Source of the DNA: Diacronema lutheri
Lineage: Eukaryota; Haptophyta; Pavlovophyceae; Pavlovales; Pavlovaceae
NCBI GenBank assembly: GCA_019448385.1
Contig: JAGTXO010000067.1
Coordinates: 1 to 64,000, forward strand
DNA: 64,000 nt
Reading direction: 5' to 3'
Made by a program: the position numbers and the translations under genes. The notes beneath the pieces are model-generated. The model saw only the letters and a program-made list of their open reading frames with translations. It did no database searches and had not been told where the DNA came from. Shown piece after piece: positions 9,751-17,526 of this stretch; the stretch's first letter is position 1; the number at the start of each line of letters is the position of its first letter.

Positions 9751-11751
9751 ATGATGGGCTCCGACAGCTCAAGGGCGGCTCTCCTCCTGCTCATCGCCGC
9801 CGCGGTGGTGTCGGGCGAGGGGCCCAATGCGCGCACCGCCGCCGCCGCCGCCGTTGCGCTGCCCGAGGTTCCGACGCCGGCTGCCTCTGGGCTGCCTCGT
9901 TGGGTCAAGTGGCTGCCGGACGCCGGCGGCGGCGCGTCGCCTGCGGGCGTGCCGTCGTGGACGCACTGGCTGCCGCACGTGCCGGAGCCGCTGGGCGAGG
10001 CGGTCGCCGAGGCATTTGCGCCGGTGCCGATACGCGATGCGGCAGCGCTGGCCGCGCCGGCGGACGCCGAGCCCGACGGCGGCGCGCCGCACGCGATCGC
10101 GTCGTCGTCGTCGGCCGCAGCGCAGTGGCCCAGCTTTGCGGCCGCCGCCGCCGCGATACCTGCATCCAACGTGCCGCCACCACCGCCCGTGCCGAGCCTG
10201 TCGCCGCCCATGGGCGCACCGCCGGTCCTCTCCGATGGCGCACCGCCCTACCTCCGCGGCCCCGCCCGCGCCGCGCCGACAGGCGACGGCGGCGCGCGCG
10301 CGCGTGCCGGCGCGCGCGTTGGCGCGGCGGCCGCCGCGCTCGCACTCGCCGCCGTTGAGCCAGCGAGCGCCCTGCGCTACTGCGCGCTGGCAACCGCGCC
10401 GGCCGACACGGCACCCATCGCCTTTGCGGGTCACAATGGCGTCGGGGCGCTCGCTGGCTCGACGGCAGCAGCGACGGCGGCGGCGGCGGCGGCGGCGGCT
10501 TCCCCATCCGGGTCGGAGGAAGAGAGCTGGCAGCACGCTGGCCTCGTCCAAGTCGCGCCATGGCGGCCCGGCGAGCTCGTCTTCTTGGACTTCAACTGCT
10601 CGGGGCCATCGGTGCCCCCCTCGTCCTCGTACCCGAAAGGGGAAAGGGGGGGGGGTGGTGACGGCATCGTTGGCATAGGCGCAGGCATGGATGACGGTGG
10701 GTGTGACGGCGGGTGCACCCATGCGTGTGCCGGCCTTCCCGAGCGAGCGCCGAGCGCGTGGGTGGGCGCCGAGCTGATCGACGTTGAGGGCACCGTGTAC
10801 ACCGTCGTGCTGCTGCCTGACGCGGCAAGCGCGGCGAGCGCGGCCCTCGCCGGCGCGGCAGACAGCAGCGGGGGCGTGCCCGCCGCCGCGCCGTCGGCTA
10901 TGCTCGCGGCCGCGGCGGCCGCGGCGGCCGCGGCGGCCGGGGCGGGAGAGGGTGCGGCAGCGGATTTGTTGCGCTCATCGTTTGTGTTCCGCGCGCGCGC
11001 TCCCATTCCGCGGCGCGTGGACGCGGGAGGCGCCGCAGCCACCGCGGCTCTGTCAGCGCGCGCCGTGCGGAACCCCGCCTCCGCCTCCGCCTCCGCCCTC
11101 GCCTCCGCCTCCGCCTCCATTTCTGAGCCACGTGGCGTCACCTTCTGCGCGGGCGCGCCCCAGCCGCCCGACGACCGCGCGCCGTGCGCGCCGCGCCTGC
11201 GCCGGGCGCGGATCGACGGCGCGGACGACGCGGAGGAGTCCGGCGCTCCGCGCGGAGCGCAGCTGCCCCCGCCTCTCCGCCTGGGCGCCTCTGTCGGCGC
11301 GCATCGATCGACCGCGCCGAACGCCGCCTTCGGCCCAGCGACGGACGCACCCGAGGCCGGGCGCGCGGCGCGCGCCGTGCGCTGCGCCGTGCTCTTTCTC
11401 GGCGTGGTCGCCGCGTTCGCCGCCGGTGCGGCCCGCCGGCGCGCTGTTCCGAGCGCTGCGGCGGCTGCGCTCCTGCCGGACTCGGAGCCAGTGTCCGGCC
11501 GTGCCCTCCTGACTGAGGTGAGTCAGGTGACTCAGGTGAGTCAGGTTGCGCCCAACCCGTTCGCCACTGCGCGCGCGCTCGCTCGCTCGCGCGCGCGCGC
11601 GCGCCGGGACTCGCCGCTGGCGCTCGACTTCGCTTGGCTGGGTGGCGGCTGGCGCGCGGCCGACAAGCGCGGCTCGCAGCATGTCGCATCGGAGGGCGAG
11701 GTGGATAGCCTGCGCGACGGGGCGTATCGCAACGCGGAATTGCGAATCTAG
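9751..11751 (+). CDS. Predicted secreted or type I membrane protein, unknown function
   Basis: 666 residues in one frame from ATG 9751 (MMGSDSSRAALLLLIAAA); the next ATG, 9754, is as good. The first ~25 residues look like a signal peptide with a VSG-type cleavage region. Two short related motifs follow (RWVKWLPDAG and SWTHWLPHVP), then a long Ala/Pro-rich segment, a more folded-looking stretch (VAPWRPGELVFLDFNCSG, WVGAELIDVEGTVYTVVLL), and near the C-terminus one hydrophobic helix (CAVLFLGVVAAFAAGA) followed by Arg. A single-pass protein with a basic cytosolic tail is the simplest reading. The G-rich stretch near 10640-10670 could hide a short intron. No family recognised. Confidence 0.6.
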   Translation: MMGSDSSRAALLLLIAAAVVSGEGPNARTAAAAAVALPEVPTPAASGLPRWVKWLPDAGGGASPAGVPSWTHWLPHVPEPLGEAVAEAFAPVPIRDAAALAAPADAEPDGGAPHAIASSSSAAAQWPSFAAAAAAIPASNVPPPPPVPSLSPPMGAPPVLSDGAPPYLRGPARAAPTGDGGARARAGARVGAAAAALALAAVEPASALRYCALATAPADTAPIAFAGHNGVGALAGSTAAATAAAAAAAASPSGSEEESWQHAGLVQVAPWRPGELVFLDFNCSGPSVPPSSSYPKGERGGGGDGIVGIGAGMDDGGCDGGCTHACAGLPERAPSAWVGAELIDVEGTVYTVVLLPDAASAASAALAGAADSSGGVPAAAPSAMLAAAAAAAAAAAGAGEGAAADLLRSSFVFRARAPIPRRVDAGGAAATAALSARAVRNPASASASALASASASISEPRGVTFCAGAPQPPDDRAPCAPRLRRARIDGADDAEESGAPRGAQLPPPLRLGASVGAHRSTAPNAAFGPATDAPEAGRAARAVRCAVLFLGVVAAFAAGAARRRAVPSAAAAALLPDSEPVSGRALLTEVSQVTQVSQVAPNPFATARALARSRARARRDSPLALDFAWLGGGWRAADKRGSQHVASEGEVDSLRDGAYRNAELRI

Positions 11752-11932
11752 GTTGTCGCCGCTCGGCCTGTAAGTGGCTGAGTCGCCTGACTGAATGTCT
11801 GGACTCCAGTCGCCTGAGTTTTTTTCCCGCGCGGATGTGAGAGGGACGGAAGGGTTAAATTCAATCGGCAGCCGAAGTCCATCCGCAGCCAGCGGAGGTC
11901 AAACGCGCACCACCGCGCTCAACCAGAAGCAC

Positions 11933-13606
11933 ATGCACGGCGAGATGATCCGAGTCGCGCTCGCGTCGGCGATCATGGCAAGCACAGCGGCGCGCTCGGC
12001 GACGAGCGCCAACGTCTTCCTCCCCATCGTCGCTGCGCTCGTGCCGACCGGGTTGGGCGTCGCATCGGCGGGCGAGACGGGCGAGCAGGCGCGGCATTCG
12101 GCGGGATGGTTTGGATCGTCGCACGAGGGCGGCACGCAGCAGGACAAGCCGGCGTCGGAGCGCGCTGCGGACACTATGCGCGACACCGCCGACACGGTCA
12201 AAGAGCGCGCACGCGACGCGACGTCGGGCTGGGGCGCGTCCGCCGAGCGCAAGGCAGACGAGCACGCGGCCGCCGACCGCGCCAAGGGCTGGGGCGACTC
12301 GGTGAAGGAGACGCTCGGCATGAAGGAGCCGAGCGCGGCCGAGCGCGCGGCTGAGCAGGCGCGCCAGACCAAGGACCAGGCCAAGGAGGGCGCCAAGGGC
12401 TGGGGCGACTCGGTGAAGGAGACGCTCGGCATGAAGGAGCCGAGCGCGGCCGAGCGCGCGACCGACCAGGCGCGCCGCACGATGGACCAGGCCAAGCAGT
12501 CGGCGGGCGAGGGCAGCTCCTACGTCGGAGGTGCGCGCGCGCATGCACCATAAGACCAGCGCCGCGCTTGTGTGTCCGCGTCGTGCGCTCGCGCTCGCGT
12601 TGACACACCGACGCATCAATCGTTTTGTCGTGCACACGCCGCGCTTGGGAGCAGATAAGCTCAACAGCGCCAAGGAGTCGGTGAAGGGCTCGGTTGGTAT
12701 GCAGACGGAGGAGGAGAAAGCCGCCGAGCGCGCTATGGAGGGCGCCAAGGGCTGGGGCGACTCGGTGAAGGAGACGCTCGGCATGAAGGAGCCAAGCGCG
12801 GCCGAGCGCGCGGCTGAGCAGGCGCGCCAGACCAAGGACCAGGCCAAGGAGGGCGCCAAGGGCTGGGGCGACTCGGTGAAGGAGACGCTCGGCATGAAGG
12901 AGCCAAGCGCGGCCGAGCGCGCTGCTGAGCAGGCGCGCCAGACCAAGGACCAGGCCAAGGAGGGCGCCAAGGGCTGGGGCGACTCGGTGAAGGAGACGCT
13001 CGGCATGAAGGAGCCAAGCGCGGCCGAGCGCGCGGCTGAGCAGGCGCGCCAGACCAAGGACCAGGCCAAGGAGGGCGCCAAGGGCTGGGGCGATTCGGTC
13101 AAGGAGACGCTCGGCATGAAGGAGCCGAGCGCGGCCGATCGCGCGGCCGAGCAGGCGCGCCAGACCAAGGACCAGGCCAAGGAGGGTGCCAAGGGCTGGG
13201 GCGACTCGGTGAAGGAGACGCTCGGCATGAAGGAGCCAAGCGCGGCCGAGCGCACGACCGACCAGGCGCGCCGCACGATGGACCAGGCCAAGCAGTCGGC
13301 GGGCGAGGGCAGCTCCTACGTCGGAGGTGCGCGCGCGCGCATGGCGCCCGCGCACCCACGTGCATGGCGGTCTGTGTGCCCGCGCTGCTCATGCGCGCGC
13401 TCGCGGTGGCGCCGCCTCCCCTCCTCTCCCGACGAGCAGACAAGCTGCACGACGCCAAGGAGTCGGCGAAGGACACGCTCGGCATGAAGAGCGAGGAGGA
13501 GAAGGCGGCCGATGCAGCGGCCAAGCGGACTGGCGTCGAGGGCGCGTGGGAGTCGGCCAAGGAGCACGGCAAGAATCTCAAGGACTCGATGAAGGCGGAT
13601 CTGTAA
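11933..13606 (+). CDS. LEA-like repeat protein with signal peptide
   Basis: Three exons: 11933-12530, 12655-13326 and 13440-13606 (taa), 478 residues. The N-terminus (MHGEMIRVALASAIMAS..) is hydrophobic and probably a signal or transit peptide; ATG 11945 is an alternative. The body is seven copies of a 37-residue amphipathic unit (KGWGDSVKETLGMKEPS plus AAERAAEQARQTKDQAKE), rich in Ala, Lys, Glu, Gln and Asp with almost no Cys, the composition of group 3 LEA proteins. Exons 1 and 2 both end in GEGSSYVG and both introns open with gtgcgcgcgc, so the exon was probably duplicated; exons 2 and 3 begin DKL..AKES. Known of the family: desiccation and stress protection by disordered helices. Function here is inferred. 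Confidence 0.8.
12280..13255 (+). repeat. 111-bp coding repeats of the LEA-like gene
   Basis: Seven copies of a 111-bp unit (two at the end of exon 1, five in exon 2), starting at aagggctggggcgactcggt or a near copy and spaced 111 bp within each exon. Copies are almost identical at third positions, which indicates recent duplication or homogenisation. Confidence 0.93.
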
Positions 13607-13647
13607 ATGTGCAGCGCGCGTGTCAAAAGGGGACACTGGACAGACTC

Positions 13648-16041
13648 ATGACACGGACTGACTCAAATTCCTGGTGGTTCACCCTTTCAGTCTGCGTCAC
13701 CATACCTCAACCACGCCCGCCGCCGCCGTCGCCTTCGTCCCCTCCGAGCCCGTCGCCGCCGTCGCCGCCGCCGTCGCCCCCTCCAGGCCCGCCGCCGCCG
13801 TCGCCGTCGCCCCCTCCGAGCCCGTCGCCGCCGTCGCCCCCGCCGTCGCCCCCTCCAGGCCCGCCGCCGCCGTCGCCTTCGCCCCCTCCGAGCCCGTCGC
13901 CGACATCGCCGCCGCCATCGCCCCCTCCAGGCCCGCCGCCGCCGTCGCCGTCGCCCCCTCCGAGCCCGTCGCCGCCGTCGCCGCCGCGGTCGCCCCCTCC
14001 AGGCCCGCCGCCGCCGTCGCCGTCGCCCCCTCCGAGCCCGTCGCCGCCGTCGCCACCGCCGTCGCCCCCTCCAGGCCCGCCGCCGCCGTCGCCGTCGCCC
14101 CCTCCGAGCCCGTCGCCGCCGTCGCCGCCGCCGTCGCCCCCTCCAGGCTCGCCGCCGCCGTCGCCGTCGCCCCCTCCGAGCCCGTCGCCGCCGTCGCCAC
14201 CGCCGTCGCCCCCTCCAGGCCCGCCGTCGCCGTCGCCCCCTCCGAGCCCGTCGCCGCCGTCGCCGCCGCCGTCGCCCCCTCCAGGCCCGCCGCCGCCATC
14301 GCCGTCGCCCCCTCCGAGCCCGTCGCCGCCGTCGCCGCCGCCGTCGCCCCCTCCAGGCCCGCCGCCGCCGTCGCTGCCGCCCCCTCCGAGCCCGCCGCCG
14401 CCGTCGCCGCCGCCGTCGCCCCCTCCAAGCCCGCCACCGCCGTCGCCGGCGCCCCCTCCGAGCCCGCCGCCGCCGCCATCGCCGCTGCCGCCGCCTCTTC
14501 CGTCGCCGCCGCCGTCGCCCCCTCCAAGCCCGCCGCCGTCGCCTCCTCCGTCGCCGCCGCCGTCGCCCCCTCCAGGCCCGCCGCCGCCGTCGCCGTCGCC
14601 CCCTCCGAGCCCGTCGCCGCCGTCGCCACCGCCATCGCCCCCTCCAGGCCCGCCGCCGCCGTCGCTGCCGCCCCCTCCGAGCCCGTCGCCGCCGTCGCCG
14701 CCGCCGTCGCCCCCTCCAGGCCCGCCGCCGTCGCCTCCTCCGTCGCCGCCGCCGTCGCCCCCTCCAGGCCCGCCGCCGCCGTCGCCGTCGCCCCCTCCGA
14801 GCCCGTCGCCGCCGTCGCCACCGCCATCGCCCCCTCCAGGCCCGCCGCCGCCGTCGCTGCCGCCCCCTCCGAGCCCGTCGCCGCCGTCGCCGCCGCCGTC
14901 GCCCCCTCCAAGCCCGCCACCGCCGTCGCCGGCGCCCCCTCCGAGCCCGCCGCCGCCGCCATCGCCGCTGCCGCCGCCTCTTCCGTCGCCGCCGCCGTCG
15001 CCCCCTCCAAGCCCGCCGCCGTCGCCTCCTCCGTCGCCGCCGCCGTCGCCCCCTCCAGGCCCGCCGCCGCCGTCGCCGTCGCCCCCTCCGAGCCCGTCGC
15101 CGCCGTCGCCACCGCCATCGCCCCCTCCAGGCCCGCCGCCGCCGTCGCTGCCGCCCCCTCCGAGCCCGTCGCCGCCGTCGCCGCCGCCGTCGCCCCCTCC
15201 AGGCCCGCCGCCGCCGTCGCCGTCGCCCCCTCCGAGCCCGTCGCCGCCGTCGCCACCGCCGTCGCCCCCTCCAGGCCCAACGCCGCCGCCGCCGTCGCCG
15301 TCGCCCCGTTCGAGCCCGTCGCCGCCGTCGCCGCCGTCGCCGCCGCCGTCGCCCCCTCCAGGCCCGCCGCCGCCGTCGCCGTCGCCCCCTCCGAGCCCGT
15401 CGCCGCCGTCGCCACCGCCGTCGCCGCCGCCGTCGCCCCCTCCAGGCCCGCCGCCGCCGTCGCCGTCGCCCCCTCCGAGCCCGTCGCCGCCGTCGCCACC
15501 GCCGTCGCCCCCTCCAGGCCCGCCGCCGCCGTCGCCGTCGCCCCCTCCGAGCCCGTCGCCGCCGTCGCCGCCGCCGTCGCCCCCTCCAGGCCCGCCGCCG
15601 CCGTCGCTGCCGCCCCCTCCGAGCCCGCCGCCGCCGTCGCCGCCGCCGTCGCCCCCTCCAAGCCCTCCACCGCCGTCGCCGGCGCCCCCTCCGAGCCCGC
15701 CGCCGCCGCCATCGCCGCTGCCGCCGCCTCCTCCGTCGCCGCCGCCGTCGCCCCCTCCAAGCCCGCCGCGGTCGCCTCCTCCGTCGCCGCCGCCGTCGCC
15801 CCCTCCAAGCCCGCCGCCGTCGCCGCCGCCGCCGTCGCCACCGCCCGGCGACGACGACGCGGACCCATCCCCTTCGCCGCCCCCTCCGGCTGATGTTCCG
15901 ACGAGCAGCCCGGTGGGCGTGATCGTTGGCAGCGTCGTGGGCGGCGTTGGCGGCCTCGCCATTGTCTGCCTCGTCGTCGTCGCGTGCGTGCACAAGTCTC
16001 GTCGCAGGGAGCTGCCGCTTACAGCCAATATAACCCGCTGA
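13648..16041 (+). CDS. Ser-Pro-rich single-pass membrane protein (pherophorin-like repeat)
   Basis: 797 residues from ATG 13648 (MTRTDSNSWWFTLSVCV) to tga 16041. Residues ~20-725 are [11 protein letters not shown] repeats, the composition of hydroxyproline-rich algal and plant wall proteins. They end in PPGDDDADPS, a Pro-rich spacer, then a clean membrane helix (VGVIVGSVVGGVGGLAIVCLVVV) and a short basic tail (HKSRRREL). The helix and the stop-transfer charges identify this as the coding frame, although other frames are also open across the repeats. The N-terminus lacks a convincing signal peptide, and only 41 bp separates it from the LEA-like stop, so an upstream exon may be missing. Likely role: wall or surface anchoring. 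Confidence 0.7.
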   Translation: MTRTDSNSWWFTLSVCVTIPQPRPPPPSPSSPPSPSPPSPPPSPPPGPPPPSPSPPPSPSPPSPPPSPPPGPPPPSPSPPPSPSPTSPPPSPPPGPPPPSPSPPPSPSPPSPPRSPPPGPPPPSPSPPPSPSPPSPPPSPPPGPPPPSPSPPPSPSPPSPPPSPPPGSPPPSPSPPPSPSPPSPPPSPPPGPPSPSPPPSPSPPSPPPSPPPGPPPPSPSPPPSPSPPSPPPSPPPGPPPPSLPPPPSPPPPSPPPSPPPSPPPPSPAPPPSPPPPPSPLPPPLPSPPPSPPPSPPPSPPPSPPPSPPPGPPPPSPSPPPSPSPPSPPPSPPPGPPPPSLPPPPSPSPPSPPPSPPPGPPPSPPPSPPPSPPPGPPPPSPSPPPSPSPPSPPPSPPPGPPPPSLPPPPSPSPPSPPPSPPPSPPPPSPAPPPSPPPPPSPLPPPLPSPPPSPPPSPPPSPPPSPPPSPPPGPPPPSPSPPPSPSPPSPPPSPPPGPPPPSLPPPPSPSPPSPPPSPPPGPPPPSPSPPPSPSPPSPPPSPPPGPTPPPPSPSPRSSPSPPSPPSPPPSPPPGPPPPSPSPPPSPSPPSPPPSPPPSPPPGPPPPSPSPPPSPSPPSPPPSPPPGPPPPSPSPPPSPSPPSPPPSPPPGPPPPSLPPPPSPPPPSPPPSPPPSPPPPSPAPPPSPPPPPSPLPPPPPSPPPSPPPSPPRSPPPSPPPSPPPSPPPSPPPPSPPPGDDDADPSPSPPPPADVPTSSPVGVIVGSVVGGVGGLAIVCLVVVACVHKSRRRELPLTANITR
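13730..15845 (+). repeat. 72-bp Ser-Pro minisatellite
   Basis: Around 2.1 kb of imperfect copies of a 72-bp unit made of ccgtcgcc and ccccctccgagcccg blocks; ccgagcccg recurs at 13816, 13888, 13960 and 14032. Some units are shortened by multiples of three. Both strands stay open in several frames, which is a product of the repeat and not evidence of other genes. Confidence 0.93.
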
Positions 16042-16088
16042 AGAAATCGCCGCCAAGACGCCGGCGCCACGCGCTACGTCTGTTCCCC

Positions 16089-16130
<42 letters not shown>

Positions 16131-16342
16131 AGAGTTCGACCACAAGGCACACGTCGATGGCCTCAATCACCCTGGGCTCCGGCGTCAAGCCGGCCGACTT
16201 CAAGGCGCACCAGGTGCGTGCGCTCGTCAACCAGCTGTACACGCCGTTTGCCGCCGAGCCTCTCATATCCTCCGAACCGTATGTCCGGACGGACATACGG
16301 TTCAACCTGCGTTCTCTCAACTTAACTCACTTTCAAAAGCAC
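16042..16342. other. Convergent intergenic region with poly-C tract and short ORF
   Basis: Holds a C homopolymer at ~16087-16130 that ends ccag like the intron acceptors of this genome, then a well-coded stretch (from ATG 16157, MASITLGSGVKPADF, to about 16260) with G/C at nearly all third positions. That stretch could be a terminal exon of the Ser-Pro gene or an unannotated small gene, but I find no matching donor or stop before it runs antisense into the next gene. A perfect hairpin lies at 16274-16303. Confidence 0.45.
16274..16303. terminator. Perfect 13-bp hairpin between convergent genes
   Basis: gaaccgtatgtcc pairs with ggacatacggttc around a ggac tetraloop. It sits 40 bp beyond the stop of the - strand gene at 16343, where both converging transcripts would end. 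A 3'-end processing or transcript-stability element is inferred from position only. Confidence 0.5.
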
Positions 16343-17430
16343 TCAGATGAGCGCGAGCTTAATGTCCTCGTCGAGCAGCTCGGCGATGTCCTCGCTCGTG
16401 TACCACGCGGCCGCGTACGTCGCCTCCGAGTCGATGTCCTCGTCGAGCAGCATGTAGCTGCGGGCGCGCGGGGAGAGCGGGGTCCGAGCGATCGATTGCA
16501 ACAAGGTCGCTCAGGGCAGGCGGTAGGGTCGACGGCGGCCTCCGCGGGAGAAGGGGCGCGGACGAAAAAAAAAGGGGGGGGGGGAGACGGGCGGGAGGGG
16601 TGGGCGCAGGCCGCGCGCGCACAGGTAGCGCGTCGCGTCCTCCTCCGACTGGAAGAGCGTGAGCAGAAACTTATCGTCCGCCGGATCCTGGACCTAAACC
16701 CATCGGCGGAGGGACGTGGGCGGGACGGGATGCGCGTCAAAGTCGCACGGCGAGAGGCGCTCGCGTGAGCGCAGCGGCAAGCGGCTCCACGCGTGCGAGT
16801 CATCTGACCCTCGAGAAATGGCGTGCGGACTCTGGCGAAGAAGACGAGCGCGGGCGCGCACACGGCGGCGCCTCGGCGCGACAACGGCCTCTCGCCCGGC
16901 GGCGCGCACACACGCGGACGCGCCGCGAGTGAGCCGCGAGTGAGCCGGCTGGGGCGCGACGTGGCGCGCACGAGTACAACGCCCTCCTCCTCATCATCCA
17001 CCTCGCTCTCGTCGGTGTCCACCTCGAGCTCCACGCTGTCCCGACCGAGGCGCGCCGTGACGCTCACGTCGCTGATAAGATCATCGACGCCACCGCCAGC
17101 CTCATCGGCGTCATCGTCATCGTCGTCGCCCTCGTCCTCGTCGAATTCGCGCGTGACAAGGACCCACGCGCCCTCGCCGTTCCAATCCTCTGTCACGCGC
17201 GCATTCTTCAGCACCTCCGTCTCAAAGTCGACGCCCTCGTCGCCAAATTCGTCGTCGACGCCCGCGGCCGCGCTCGCGCCCACACTTGACAGGCGTGAGA
17301 GCGCACGTGGCAGCGCGACTGCGCGCGCGGGCGGCGCGAGTGCCCGCGCGCGGCCGAGAAAGGCGGACGGCCGGGCCACCGCGTGCGCCGAGCACGCGAG
17401 CATCGCCGCAACCGCCCAGGCGAGCGCCAT
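16343..17430 (-). CDS. Small acidic protein, probably plastid-targeted; weak DUF3110-like C-terminus
   Basis: Three exons: 17430-16972, 16687-16623 and 16457-16343 (tga), 212 residues, all junctions in phase. The start is the ATG at 17430. The N-terminus (MALAWAVAAMLACSAHAVA) is a signal-like helix followed by an Arg/Ala/Ser-rich, acid-free stretch, as in bipartite targeting to complex plastids. The body is very acidic (EFDEDEGDDDDDD, DTDESEVDDEEEG). After splicing the end reads VVLDPADDKFLLTLFQSEED, ATRYLYMLLDEDID, then YTSEDIAELLDEDIKLALI. The order FxSEEDATRY..LL resembles DUF3110-type plastid/cyanobacterial proteins, but this is a weak match by eye. Function unknown. Confidence 0.7.
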
Positions 17431-17526
17431 GGGTCGTGGCAAGTCCTTCCGCCGTCGGCTCGTCGTCTCGGCGCTGCTTTTGAATCCAGTGAACGGGCCG
17501 TTTCAACAGTGTGCTTCAACAAAATA
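17431..17526. promoter_or_regulatory. 96-bp divergent spacer
   Basis: Lies between the ATG of the plastid-like gene (17430, -) and that of the large TIR-like protein (17527, +). It must supply both 5' UTRs. The + side ends with the less GC-rich gtgtgcttcaacaaaata just before the ATG. Confidence 0.5.

Noticed and set aside
13687-16320. Antisense ORFs of more than 700 residues (Arg/Trp-rich, Gly/Asp-rich and Ala/Thr-rich) across the Ser-Pro repeat
   Set aside because: They are reading-frame shadows of a 72-bp repeat with no stop codons in several frames; none has a start region, targeting signal or conserved end.
16157-16768. + strand ORF beginning MASITLGSGV
   Set aside because: Its first ~100 bp look coded, but it continues antisense through a spliced gene and I found no stop or donor for it; described under the intergenic region instead of as a gene.
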